Assembly (NCBI GenBank): GCA_022457155.1
Contig: JAJGOT010000169.1
Span: 1,005,001-1,069,000, forward strand
Origin: Cladopsammia gracilis
Taxonomy: Eukaryota; Cnidaria; Anthozoa; Scleractinia; Dendrophylliidae
Length of the DNA: 64,000 bases
Reading direction: 5' to 3'
This document shows positions 10,970-23,600 of the stretch, in pieces (the first letter of the stretch is position 1; every line of letters begins with the position of its first letter). The notes beneath the pieces are model-generated. The model saw only the letters and a program-made list of their open reading frames with translations, had not been told where the DNA came from and did not search any database. The translations under genes were made by a program, and so were the position numbers.

Positions 10970-11143
10970 TCCTCGGAGATCCAGGGGCAGTTAGTGGGGC
11001 GTTGGAAAGGCGAGAGGACGGGTAAAAAATAGACGGCAAAGAAAAGTTCGAAATATTTCCAACCTTTCTTTGCCGCCTATTTTTTACCCGTCCTCTCGTC
11101 TTTCCCCCGCCCCCCACTAACTGCCCCTGGGTCTCCGAGGATG
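10970..11143. repeat. Foldback element with about 73-bp arms
   Basis: Left arm about 10970-11044, right arm about 11067-11143, with few mismatches. Core motif CGAGAGGACGGGTAAAAAAT is present in both arms in opposite orientation. Confidence 0.85.
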
Positions 11144-11488
11144 GGTTTGGAATATCTTTTTGGAATGATTTCTTATGTTAAAGTGTCTTCAGTGTTCTGT
11201 TAGTAGAGAGGTTGACTTGCTTGACTGAACTACGGATATCGGTGTGTAAACAGACAATTTGTTCCATTTTTTGGTACCGCCACAGTATTATACAAGTGGA
11301 ACCAAACATGTAAACAAAATTCTTGCACCGAGACAGCTTAAAGACAACATATCGAGTACGGACAAGATCACCCAGCCACCCCCTCAGAAATCTAATCGTT
11401 CGCTCCCAAGCTAGTATTATCAGTGATTTAATGCATCTTTTCATTGTTTTGAACAGGTTATTATTTGTAATAATTCGCATAAATGCTC

Positions 11489-11612
11489 ACTGAAATGGAA
11501 CAACAGGTCATTATTGTGGTCATTGAGGTGGAACAGGAGGTTATTATTTTTAATAATAACCTCCTGTTGCACCTCACTGATCACAATAATGACCTACTGT
11601 TCCACCTCAGTG
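11489..11612. repeat. Near-perfect hairpin, about 55-bp arms
   Basis: The arms meet at GTTATTATT-TTTAA-TAATAAC around 11545, and the outer ends read CACTG and CAGTG. No coding content. Confidence 0.85.
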
Positions 11613-12744
11613 ATTTTCTAGAATCTTCTCAACTTAAAACATCAGCATAATTTATTAAAAATTCCAACATGGATAGCACTCACAACACCCCTGACAAACA
11701 CTTTTGATGTACGTGCCAACAAAATAAACAATACATCCCTCTGGACCAACAACATACGCCTTGTATCTCCGAGAGACTTATATTTTTAGGTTTTCAACTA
11801 CCTTAGTTAATAGTTTTAAATAAACCTTCACTATAAACACCATAAGGCCAATACTCAATATTTTCCATTACATTGAACGTGGAATGAAAAATTGTCGACA
11901 GTCAATTTCCTATTTTTTTCCAAAGCCCATATCCCCAAATTCCTAATTATTACTACTGGTGACTGTCAAGGAACTTTTTACCCTTGTCATGTAAGAATTG
12001 AAATGTTTCAAAAGTGTACTAAATTTAACTAGCTAGCTCACAAGATTCCATCCTCCTGATTCCTTTTTCCTATTTTGCGGTAGCTTGAGAACTTTATCCG
12101 CACCTTGTTTTAAAAAGTATCCTACTTGGCCAGTAAAGGATATCAAAAACGGCGCTTCACAGCGCTAAACTGATTGTAACGGTAAGAAAAAAATCGCCCG
12201 AGGGAGTCATCAAAGCCTTCGACAAAATTGAAATTTAGCCTGATTTTTATCATTACAATGATTAAAATGCTTGCACAATCCTTACGGGATTTAGACAATC
12301 ACCACTGTCACTAATGAGCAAAATTTCACAGCAACTCGTTGGTTTGCTTGTTCTAAAACAATGAAAAGGTGCATTAAAACGGATAACGCCCTCGCTCCTC
12401 GGCCTTCTTAAAAATAATGACCGAGCGCTGCAATTTCCGCAATTTCCGCATTTTTCCGATAAATTTGAAGTTTTAGTAAAATCCAAGATGGCGGCCATCT
12501 TGGCGGCCATTTTGGATGACGTCACGGACCCCAGCAGCGCCACAACCCATAACATTTACCTTATCTTGTAGAGCACATCGCGGGCTATCTATTAGATGTA
12601 AAATATTTCCGAAATATTGCAACATCGCAAAAACCCAAGGTGGGGGACGGTTGCAACAACCCTCCCCCCCCCTTGTACCACGGTGGGGATATACGTTTGC
12701 GTGTACGTCCAAGGGTTAATAGATCATAGCTGAGCTGTCGGCCC
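11613..12744. other. No gene; short CpG-containing patch
   Basis: No supported gene. Around 12484-12516 the motif AAGATGGCGGCCAT is followed by TTGGCGGCCATTTTGG, a small self-complementary patch. The rest is unique-looking AT-rich DNA. Confidence 0.45.
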
Positions 12745-13338
12745 GCTCGCGGGGCTCCATACTCATAGAACCTATGCCCGTCATTTTTCATGGTCATGTC
12801 TATCGGAATGTTTCGCGGGCGCGTCCGTGCGTGGGTCCGCCGAGCGAACGTTGCGCACGGCTAGCTCGCGCCGGGCGCGTATGACGTCGCAAAACATGTG
12901 CGTATGACGTCGCGCAACATCCGGGATCTTGAAACCGAGGCTTTGTTTATCGCGCGGCTTCATGCCACGTCAACTGCAGTAAAAACTCTTGTTAAGGTGG
13001 TTCGATACAGTTTTCTGGAGACCATACCAACATTTTTCAATCGGCTTTTAAGCGGTCTTCTCCAAGTCAGATCAACGTGAAATTTTCACCACTATAAACT
13101 GGTTTTGAATTGAAGTTTGGCAAGATATATTTTCTGGTAAAATCGATATTACCATGACGACGATAAACAAGAAACTCAGAAATCAGTAAAAGTGAAATTC
13201 AGCGCGTTTAAGATTTCGCATTGAAAATCCCACATAGGCATCTTAAAATATGGTATATGGCATATATATTTTGCAAGAATAAAAAAATTCTGTATGTTTG
13301 AATTCAAATAAATCGCAATAACATTTCAAACCTTACTA

Positions 13339-14440
13339 CAGTCGGACCTCTATTAAGCGGCCACCTATTAAGCGGCCACCCTCCATTAAGCGGCCACTTT
13401 CCAAAGTCCCGAATTATTTGTCAGTAAAGTGCTGTATTCGATACCTCTATTCAACGGCCACCTCTATTAAGCGGCCGCGGCCACCTTTTTGTGGTTGCAA
13501 GTTTAGTATTTCTTGTATTTTTACCTCTATTAAGCGGCCAGCAAATCATCTTTTCAAGCGAAATGGTGATAGATAATATGAAGGTGATAACTGATAACAA
13601 TAAAAACTGCAATTTAATCTCCACTTGCCCAGTTTCACGGTTACCAGAGCCTTGCCCTATCTATCGGAAAGGCAAATGACTTGATCTTCTCGTTACAACT
13701 CCGAGCTCCACAACGGCAAACAGCAGTGACGGATTATTTTAAATAAATCGTCCGTGAAATATTTTGAGCTAAAATTTTTACAGACTGTTGGTGCAAAAAA
13801 GGCCTAAGAAACTTGATGTTTTGTTACATAGATTTGCATATTTTTCTGTACCTACTCAACACCAAAAAATACTGTACTTATCGCCTACATGCTCTCTGTG
13901 TTAGAGCTAGAACTTTGCACGGACTTGAAATGCGCAAATACAGGGCACTTAATTTTTAGTTTCAATGATTTTTGCATTTATCTTCACATATGTTCACTTT
14001 TCAACAAGCCTTTTGCTATATAGAGGCAATAAAATTACGTTGACTGCCATTTCTATCCAATTTATATTGTACCTCTATTACTGCGCCTTTCAATAACATG
14101 TGGAATTTGAAATTCAAATCTCCACCAACAGTTGCGTTATTCCCTGCCGTCAATCATAATTAATACGAAAGCCAACGGACCATGTAAAAAAGAAACAAAC
14201 AAAGTGGATCGAAATGTACCAATCATAATGCACGGACGTGACCTTTTGACCTCATTGAAGTGAACATCTGTTTCCTGAGAGGTAAGCTAAGATGATTGAC
14301 GGCAGTGTAAAACGCAACTGTTGGTGGAGATTTGAATTTCAAATTCCGCATGTTATTGAAAGGCGCAGTAAACGGCCAACCTCTATTAAGCGGCCAGTTT
14401 TCAAAGTCCCGAGGGTGGCCGCTTAATAGAGGTCCGACTG
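13339..14440. repeat. Mariner/pogo-type non-autonomous element, 1.1 kb, TA target duplication
   Basis: Termini CAGTCGGACCTCTATTAAGC (13339) and its complement ending GAGGTCCGACTG (14440), flanked by TA on both sides (13337-13338 and 14441-14442). Subterminal TATTAAGCGGCCACC repeats recur about five times at the left. The TIR style resembles Tigger/pogo elements. No transposase frame remains. Confidence 0.88.
14081..14368. repeat. MITE nested inside the 13339-14440 element
   Basis: Termini CTGCGCCTTTCAATAACATG (14081) and its near-complement ending GGCGCAG (14368), each flanked by TA. Removing it restores the host motif ACCTCTATTAAACGGCC, consistent with insertion into a TA of the outer element. 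Confidence 0.85.
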
Positions 14441-14792
14441 TATTTGTGTATTGGTATTAAATTGATCGAGAGATTAACACTGGTTTTGTGAAATTACTTA
14501 ATGATAATGTCAAAAAGTAGCTTGATGTTATGTTTGTAAACCTTCAAAGTTTTGTCTACTGTCTCTTTTGCGATCTTAAGAACTACCATTTTTCCTAACA
14601 TCGCTTCATGTGCAATTTTTGGGTATTTTTCGATTTTAATCGCTTTTGCAAAAATCTGAGAAACGGCTCGATGGATTTTTTATTTTTTAGCAGAGAAGAT
14701 CGTTTGCAAAGTCGTTTTTTCTCTGCTTTTCTTCGCGGTTTAATTGCTAATCAAGACGGTGATACTAATTAAGGGATACCCAGAAGCCGCTA

Positions 14793-15307
14793 CTATCGAT
14801 CTCAGACGTCCTTGGACAAGGGATTTTTTCGGCCCGCTTCACGGGCCGTTGGTTTCAGTCTGCGGTTAAAAAAATGTCGTCACGTGATGACATTTTTTTG
14901 GCTCTCCGGTTTCAAAAATGTTGATCACGTGACGCCATTCGGTTACTCGCGCCAAAAAGAAAACCGCATAGTGATCAAAGATGTTGGGGAGTAAAACCGG
15001 CCGAAGCCATTGGCGAACTCGTGATAAGTTACACGCTGAACTGCTTCTTTAGTCATTCGAAGCATTTTACATCGCTCAAAGCCCTCGCCGTAAAAAACCT
15101 TAAATTGTGCAACGGATATGTTGGCGCGAAAATGAATTCACGGCCGTGGAAAGTCGAAATAAAGCATCACGTGATCAACATTTTTGAAACCGCAGAGCCA
15201 AAAAAATGTCATCACGTGACGACGTTTTTTTAACCGCAGACTGAAACCAACGGCCCGTGAAGCGGGCCGAAAAAAATCCCTTGTCCAAGGACGTCTGAGA
15301 TCGATAG
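14793..15307. repeat. Mariner-type MITE, 515 bp, about 145-bp inverted ends
   Basis: CTATCGATCTCAGACGTCCT starts at 14793; the complementary arm ends at 15307. TA flanks lie at 14791-14792 and 15308-15309. The empty site is visible in R1 copies 1 and 3 (GCCGCT followed by TTAGTGG or ATAGTGG), confirming insertion. CACGTGA motifs recur in both arms. Confidence 0.92.
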
Positions 15308-16142
15308 TATCATGGAAAAAGAAAAGCTTTCAGGGATAAAACCTTGCTTCGAGGAACTTCATACGTTTTTATCACTGCGGAACAATATTTCCTATTCGGA
15401 TTTCAGAACCGAAGAAGCGGAGATTTAAAGAATTTGCCAGCGGCCGAGTGACTTAAAGGTAAATAAATCACATTTTTCGATGGGAATTTATGTTGATATC
15501 AATTTGCGATTGACTTTTTCTTTGTGTCCTCGTTAGTTTTGGAGAAATGTTTATAAAACGTGCTCAAATTCAGTCGGATTAACATCTTGAATTTCGCCAT
15601 GTGCTCAGCCAGACAGCTCCTCGATACGCTAATGGTACGTTTTTTGCTTTTGAACATACACTAACAGATATTTGCCGAATAAACGTTTTCAAAAGAAGAT
15701 TTTGTTGTCCATTTTTATGTGTTTGTTCATTCATTACATAGGTTGAAAAGCGATTTTATGTAAACAAAACAAGACTCGGATTTTATAGTTCTAACTTCAC
15801 TCGCGTCGCCTTATGCAAATATGTTTGTGTATTTTTTTGCAATTTTGATTTCCAAATCAGTTTCTCGGGCATTTTTCGATACGCAACAGGTGTATTTTAT
15901 TCGGAAATTAGTCATACTAGTTATTCTAGACCGAGGAAAGGTTGTTTTTGTGAACTTTTGTACGTTCTAAATGTACTGTGCAGATGGTCGCGTAATACTG
16001 TTTTTGAGAATTGCTAAAACTGAAAATAGCCCGGTCGTCAATCTAAATTATTGTGCTTCCGACCTTTCACCATAGTTAAGCTTATCATCGGCTTTCTGTT
16101 CAGAGAGCTTCGCTGTTAGGCTCAGCCTATCTATATATATTA

Positions 16143-16890
16143 GTTTTTGTCTTGTTGTTGGTTTAGTTTTTAATATTCAGAGAGTTTGTTTTACTCATAA
16201 GATGGTGGCCGACTGCCTCGCAGCCGGCTGAGTGAGTGAGTGTGAGTGATTAGAATGCTCGGCCCTTTACAAAGCATACGCCGGCGGAAAAGGCCTTATT
16301 ATTTTTATTAGTATAATCTACAAAGAGCATTCTATCGCTGCATGTACGGTTTTCCAAGCCAATGTTAAATAATATATCCCTTTGTTTTTGATAACAGGTA
16401 GTGTTCTTTTGTCGGTATTTTTTGCTTGTGTGTTTTTGGTTATTTGCTGACGTTTTCTCGCAGGAAAGAGACTAACCTGCCGCTACGGACGTTGACGTGA
16501 TCACCCCTCGCGGCTGAGAGCGATGAGAGGCGGCTTTATTCGCAGGCTAGAAAGAGACCGATCTTCTGTTGTTATCATCTAACAGACCACCACGAAACAC
16601 CAAACTCAAATTGCGCAATTCACTGTCCTTGTGTGTGGTGATACCATCTGGAAATGGGACTTTGTTTGGGCTATTGTTTTCTTTAACAATTGAGCATATG
16701 CATACTTAATGTATGGGTGATACGGAAATCTTGCCAACCCAGGTTTAACAGTTTAACCACGAAGAGTATTTTATTTTTAAAGCATTTTAAATAGTTTTAT
16801 TATGTTTTTGCAATTCATTATCTACTAACATAAGAGAACATTCATTCATTTTTCTTTCATTCAATCATATGCATGATCGATTTTCAGGAT
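16143..16890. other. No gene seen; 3' flank of the GPCR
   Basis: A GAGTGAGTGAGTGTGAGTGA microrepeat lies near 16230. Otherwise nothing is recognised. Confidence 0.4.
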
Positions 16891-17001
16891 ACATTGGTTA
16901 AAACACATGATGAGTTCGAAGTGTATTCTCGGAAATGCGTACTTTTTGCATTACAATCGCGTATATCGATGTGTAAGTAGCACAGTTACATTGACAACGG
17001 A

Positions 17002-17946
17002 CTACAACCAAGAATCCCTATATTTTGAGTCTAAACCAACTTCATTTTTCTTGAATCGGTGCAACGTCTTCTTAATGGCACTTCGAAACTCCTTTACTCG
17101 CCAAAAATATACAAACGGGTTGATAGAAGAATTGATAAAAATGATTGTACCAGAAACTTCTAGAGACATTTTCTTAGCAAGGCTGTTACCAGTGAGTTGT
17201 AAAACCGCTGCTGTGCTAAGATAAGGAAAATAACATAGAAAAAGAAATAAGCAAACAATGAATGTGTTCAGCACCGATCTCGTGTAACTTTTAAAATTGA
17301 CGCGGCTTGAAGATTGCGTTTCTTCGAACTGCGTTTGTTTGTGAATGTCTTTACGATGTCGTGAAATAACTCGATAAATCTTAAAATACATCACAACTAT
17401 AATAGAGAAACATGTAGTGGAGGACGCAAATCCCAGAAAGTAAAACGTTTGCAGGTCATGTGTCCACATATATCCCCATATCGCGGACAACAACCATGAA
17501 CCCACTATGAACACCGATATCCGTTTGCTCGTCACAAGGGAACGATATCTCAAGTGCAGAAAGAGTACAAGGTACCTGTCTATGCTGATTAAGGTCGCCG
17601 TTATAAATGAAACCCCTGATAGAAAACTCGAAGTGACGTCAAAGGCATCTAGAAGTGCTCGTGGGCCATCTTTGGTGGTGATGAGGAAGTGAAGTCTGGA
17701 TGTGATGTACAAAGGTTGTGTCACTGTTCCTACCAGAAAATCAGTCAATGAAAGCGCGAACAACAGTGTGTTGGACGGAGAGTGAAGAGATTGTGTGCGC
17801 CGGATTGAAATAAGGATGACGGCGTTTCCAAATGTGGCGATAAATAGACTGATCGTGTTCACAATACAGTTGGCAACCAAACATGATCTTAATCTTGCGA
17901 TTGAATTAGTCTGGTTAGCTGCATACTGGCGAATGAATTCTTCCAT
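17002..17946 (-). CDS. Class A (rhodopsin-type) G-protein-coupled receptor
   Basis: A single-exon frame of 314 aa, read from the ATG at 17946. Seven hydrophobic segments are apparent at about residues 24-48, 58-82, 103-130, 142-162, 169-192, 225-249 and 263-285. Class A landmarks are present: N41 in TM1 (FGN), D69 in TM2 (SLTD), DRY at 123-125, W151 in TM4, P241 in TM6 and NPFVY at 276-280. An N-glycosylation site NQT lies at 11-13. No Cys stands at the start of TM3, so the usual extracellular disulfide is absent, as in the cannabinoid/melanocortin/lysophospholipid receptor group; that grouping is only a suggestion. The ligand cannot be told. Intronless orphan GPCRs are common in cnidarians. 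The last residues are polar with no palmitoylation Cys. Confidence 0.9.
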   Translation of the reverse strand: MEEFIRQYAANQTNSIARLRSCLVANCIVNTISLFIATFGNAVILISIRRTQSLHSPSNTLLFALSLTDFLVGTVTQPLYITSRLHFLITTKDGPRALLDAFDVTSSFLSGVSFITATLISIDRYLVLFLHLRYRSLVTSKRISVFIVGSWLLSAIWGYMWTHDLQTFYFLGFASSTTCFSIIVVMYFKIYRVISRHRKDIHKQTQFEETQSSSRVNFKSYTRSVLNTFIVCLFLFLCYFPYLSTAAVLQLTGNSLAKKMSLEVSGTIIFINSSINPFVYFWRVKEFRSAIKKTLHRFKKNEVGLDSKYRDSWL

Positions 17947-20097
17947 TTTCTCTTCTATATAAATCGATTGCTCATTACTAGTCTTGCCTTACCATGGCTT
18001 GCAAAATGTGAAATTTCACTGTCTGTACTATAATTTTAAAGCACTGTAATCAAATTTGACGACTTCCAATAGACATTACCAAGGATGTATATACCATGTA
18101 GGCAGTGTTTGTTATGATCATTTCATAAACATTATGGCATGAAAACTCTGAATGTTTTCCGCCTGCTGTTTATATCAACATATGAACAATATGTTCGGAA
18201 GATCACGCAAGTTAATTGATATTTTGGAGGGCAATATATACCTTTTAGTTCAGAATCAGATAAAAAAAATACAAGTTTCTTTGTTTTGATTTTACTGAGG
18301 TTCTTGAAATAATGTTAGTATGAACATCAAAGGAAAGTTGAAACAATTCACCATATTTTTTGTAACTCCAATTGTTTTCCGCAGGATATTTTGTGACCTA
18401 CTCGAAGACTCTTTTCTTTTTAATAATTTTGCTGCAACGAATAACATTCTCCTGGGGACTTCAGTAAAGAGCCAACAGGGCGGACTATTGTTCAACCGAA
18501 TCTCTTTTTTTTAATTAAAGGGTGAAATGCGCCTTATTGAGTCGCCGGCATTCATTGCAAGGGCTATCCTTATCTGACATACAAATCAACCGAACTAATC
18601 ACCCGAGTATTAGAGCTTATTGAAATATACCTCATATAAGGGCAGGAAGTCACTCAGCGGGGAAAAATCATGAAGATGTTGAGATGGAAAAATACAGAGA
18701 AAACCTCCAAGTTGAATTGATACGATTTAAGAAAGGATCCCTCATTGAAAACGCCACCTGCCAATATTAATGGCTTTTGTTACTTTTCTTTGCGGAAAAA
18801 AGAACTGTTTTGCAGCTGGGCGATGCACTTTTAATTAAAGCCGGCCGGATAACAGATTTGTTCTTAAGATATTAAATTTTGCATGTATACGAAAAGAGAC
18901 TGATAAAGCAGGATTCAAATAATGGTAGCTTTTATGAATGGGGATTTTGCACAGAATGATAAACAACACGCATCTCTTCAATTTAGTCTATTAAACTTAA
19001 GCCCAGACATATTTACTTCGTGTTTTTGTGACAATTTATTTTTCTGGCAAACTCAATATTTTAAAAGTGCGTTCTTACTCACGAAATAAACCTTGCATGT
19101 GGTTTTAGCGGTTTAATACACAAGTCACGGTTAAACTTATAGAAAACAATTACTTCTATTTTCATCAAAATGGTCGCGTTATGACTTTTGGAAAATAGAG
19201 CAGTTCAGGAAATCAGGATGGATTGGCCCTGACGCTACTAATTTTCATGCCCGCATACCGCAAGCTTGACCTTAAATAACGAACAATTGATGAATCGCAC
19301 TAGCGAACATTAACAACAGCATAGGTGACAGAGTAGGAGAACTGGCCTTCATTAGCAGCGTCTCGGTGGAGATTGTCCGCGAAATCATTTCCAACAACAT
19401 GAAAAGGTTTCAGTGAAATGTTTCTTTGAAATTATAAATTGTTGTAAGGAGAAAAGAGGAACTATAATTAAAGGCAGTGTGCTTTATTATTTTTAAAACT
19501 TGTGGTGAAAAACAAAACGTTACTATTTTAAAAGGTGCATGTGGATACAGATGGTGATACTGAGATGTTCGCCAAATTATATGTTGAGAGTTTGGAGGGT
19601 TTTATCAATTATTTGTTAACGAATCAGCTATCAAATACAGCAATTGGGTATAGTTCCATCACGAAATTTACCTGGTTATACTCCAGTCTTTCATCACAAT
19701 TGAATCACGGCTTAATATGTGAGGGAAAATTTAGGCCTAATGCGGACATATTTCACTAGAACGGTCCGTTGGTTACCCTGGAAGATCTTCACTCTTGCAA
19801 AACAGTTTAACAAAAACAAAACAAGAAATTCAAAAGCATTGACAGCACCTGTCCAACGAAATCAAAACATAACTTTGAAATAAAATGCTCGCATATTCAA
19901 AGCCGCGGACAATAGATGAACTCGGTATTTTATGGCTAAAAGTTTACAGCGGTTATTGTCACTGATTTTCAACTGCTCCCATGTACGAGGTAAACCAAGA
20001 GATTTGGTTCAATATTCAACTTTAAAGTTCATCAGTTCGGCTAAAAATTTCTTTATTTTAAACCATTTGAACGGATCTCCTGAATTTTCCATTGGAC
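17947..20097. other. Intergenic region between divergent GPCR and fucosyltransferase genes
   Basis: This 2.15 kb region should contain both 5' flanks. I see no convincing core promoter, repeat boundary or additional gene. Small open frames at 18292-18514 and 19535-19759 have no family features. Confidence 0.4.
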
Positions 20098-20608
20098 ATG
20101 CTTCGACGAACCAAGCTTCTTAAATATAACGTCCTTTTGCTAACCGCGTTAATTTTGACGATTTTAGCTTTAATAATCATCATTCCAGTATTTCATGGGA
20201 CGTTAAAGCAAACAGACAATTCTCCAAAGCGGAAGGTTATTTTATTTTACACCACAGTATCTGGAACCCGACCAGCATCAATATGGCCGTCTGCTTCTCT
20301 TGACACTTGTGCAATTCCATGGTGTGTTATATCTGACGACAAAAGATTATTACTTGAAAGTGATGCGGTTATTTTCCATGGTAGAGATATGCCAGACATG
20401 TTACCAACACAGCGAACTACTAATCAGCGTTGGGTTTATTTCATTCAAGAGAATCCCCATTATACCTCACCAAAACCCTCGAAATATAACGGAATATTTA
20501 ATTGGACAATGACGTACAAGCGCTCGTCAGATGTGTGGGTTCCTTACGGCAGCTACAAAAGAGTTAACAACACTGACATGCGTAGTGGACATTTTTCATC
20601 GATAGCAG
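20098..20608 (+). CDS. Fucosyltransferase exon 1
   Basis: Contains the membrane anchor, stem and N-terminal GT10 region; leaves phase 1 at the donor GTAGGT. Confidence 0.9.
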
Positions 20609-23600
20609 GTAGGTTAACTTGAATGAATATTTTTTTCTCGCGTTATTTCATATAATATATAGGAACACATAGGTGTACCGGTGAAATATAAAACTGAATA
20701 ATTATCTCCTTTCAATCTCATTTTTTCATATAAGGAAATAACGGTCCGTGGCACCATTAACATGTGCTTTTCATTAAACAGGGGGCTACACTGGTAGCTT
20801 ATACTCATACGCTTGCGTGAGGACGTTTTACGGTCACGCACCCCTTCCCTTAACCTGAGTATCAGGTCTTCCTTTGGGAGAGGGGCTAAAGGAAGAAACG
20901 AAAAAATGGGGGGAGGGGGGAGGGGAGAAAGGGGAAGAAGGCCTGACCCAAAAGCATTCACGGGCTTGTGTCAAACATCCGAACTCTGGATGTTGCGCTG
21001 ATTGGACGAAACACAAAAGGCTCTTACGTCACAACACCGGAAATGAATACTCGCGATTTACATCATTAATTTCAAAGTATTCGATCGTGGAAAATCATTC
21101 ACTAGCTTGAGCTGTCTTTTACGGAACGTGTTATGGAAAAAAACGAATTTAAAGAAGCACTAGAAGGAGCTCTCCAATTCTTTCTTGGGATTGTACTGAA
21201 AAGTGAACAAGAATTGTGTCTCAAAAGCCTTGTAGTTGACAGAAAAGATGTGCTTGGTGTTCTGCCAACTGGCTACGGAAAAAGCTTTATTTATCAGCTG
21301 CTTCCGAAGCTACTTTCTCAGTATTGGTTCAGAAAAAGTGCCACACAGAAGACGTGTGCAGTGTTGGTTGTTAATCCCCTCGAGCTTATTCGAAAGCTAC
21401 AAGCAGAAAGGCTAAATAACAACGGTATCAAAGCAGCTTCGCTTGAGTTGAATTGTGAAAATGGTGTAATAAAGAGTGACAAGCCTACGCGACTCCCTCG
21501 CGAGTGTTTTAGCCATTTTATAGTGTTGACTTCTTTGTCGGGGCGTCTGTTCAGTAGCGATGGCAGTTTGAGCAAGCTTCGATTAGGAGGCCGTTTTGAA
21601 ATTATGCTGTATTCTCGGCGGCTTTCTTCAACTCGATTTTCTTCAACTCGGCGGCTTTCTTCAATTCTGGAGCTCGGTTCAATCGGCGGCTTTCTTCAGT
21701 TTTGTTTGACCTCTTGCTGTGCTCATGTAGCCATTTTCTAAGCTTCTTCACTCTCTCTGAATCTCTCAGGTAGTCATGATCAGATCTTAAGTTTGAAATT
21801 ATTCGCAGAACAGTGGAACCGTGCAAACATACGACCCGGATTTCGACCGCAAACTTTCAAAGCAAATTTCACAATTCTTCTCAGAAGCCATTTATACACT
21901 TTCGTGAGAGTTCTCGCCATTGCAAGGCGCGCTCAATGACAGTTCGTTGAGATGACATGACAGTGGGGTGACCGGAAGTAATTTTGATTGGCTACTTTTT
22001 TCAAAGACGCGTCATATGAAAACGAGTGGGCGGAAGACTCGTCTGAAAGCTTTCGTATCAGGCTTTTTTCCCCTTTTTCCTTCTCTTTTTCTTTCCTTTT
22101 CTTCCCGTTTCCCCCCTCCCCGAACCCCGAAAGCCTGATACTTAGGTTACCCTTCCCTCTCAACGAATTTTTTGTGACACAATAAAGAACTCGCCAAGAC
22201 ACATTTTCTGTACTCGCTTTAGGCTCGATTTCCGCCGCTTTCTCGCGACCGGTCTCTGAGTTTTTTGTGGCAGATAAAAATTGCTACATACCGATAATTG
22301 CCCGTTTGGACAAGACGCCACATGAAATGTGACAATTATATCGACGTCATCTTTACAATCCAGTCCCTAATATTTGCGCATCCAACATGGCGGCTTCCAC
22401 GAGTACAGCCTGCAGATGGACAGATGCGCTTGTTTCCTTGTTACTAGAGGCATTGCGAGCTAGCGAAAGTTTTGTGGAATAGTCGCAGCGAGAACTATAA
22501 GAACCGTAAAAAAGGAAAAGAAGGAATATGAAGAGATTCTTGCCATACTAAGAGAAGATTTGCCAGACGTAGATCTTCCCGCCATTAAAAGTTCTTCTTG
22601 TGACTTTCGCCATCTTGCTTTGTACCCTAGCCTTTATTCCATGGGCATCTCCGCTGTGCGAAATTATTACTGACGCAAATTAACAACAAATATTGTCGAT
22701 CATCTACACGGGCAAATAAAAATTGCCACATACAGTTGCCACATAAAAATTGCTCGTGTTGACGGGGCTTAAAAGTGTGAAATACAGTGAGCTTCATTCA
22801 CAGCAATGAGGCACAATCTCTCTTCATAGACTTCACCCGATAACATCTTCCTCCATCGATGAGAGCACAAAAATGACTCCGGTGATCCAAAGACGATCTC
22901 GCAGTCTCCCCTTTCAACGGCTTTTTCGCCTCCTCGTCCTTTTGATCTTCGCCAATAAACTCGACAGCAATGCCTATTGATTTGAGGAATTTTACTTGAT
23001 CTTCCAATAGCGAAGTCCGGGGTGAAATGACGACAGCAATGGACTTAAAACTCGTCTTTTTCACAATATCGAAAAATCATAGGTGCGGATTGGAAAATAA
23101 GAACTTTCCTGATGCCGTAGGTTGAATGACGAACAAATCTTCACCGTCAATCAGCTTTTCCAGCGTTTTCCGTTGTCAAACTTTGAGATTTTTAAGTTTA
23201 AATCTCTCTACAGCACGATCGCACGCCAAATCAAGCAACTCCTTCACATCCGCCATTTAGAAATTATGCTCAAGAAAAATAATTTATTCGCCTGCTCGAT
23301 TTCAGCAGGCAAGCTTCTGATTGGAGGAAATTAACAATAAGAAGTTCACGCGTCCAGCGTCTTTTCGGGAGAGGAGCGCGGACTCGTTTCCCAAACAGCG
23401 GCTGGTAGTCGAGCCTATACTCGCTTTGAATATTTAATTTATTGACTGCCGATCAAATACACACTCGTCTTTTAATTTCCCAAACCGTGACTTCTTTCCG
23501 TTACATTTAAAAAGACTACTTTTAAAAGCAATGAAATCAATAAACAAACGGCCGGCTATTTTTCAATTTTAGCGAATCTCAAAAACAGAATTACGCGACC

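Larger units (their letters stand above)
12745..16142 (+). repeat. Dispersed repeat family R1, copy 2, carrying nested elements
   Basis: Its 5' part (12755-12960) matches 4475-4640 and its 3' part (14680-16142) matches 4680-5650. Between and within lie a mariner/pogo-like element at 13339-14440, with another inside it, and a mariner-like MITE at 14793-15307. No open frame of note. That the two parts form one element is inferred from their shared order in copy 1. Confidence 0.55.

Noticed and set aside
16230..16340. Possible short inverted repeat around AGAATGCTC and GAGCATTCT
   Set aside because: The arms are only about 9 bp and do not extend; no target duplication.
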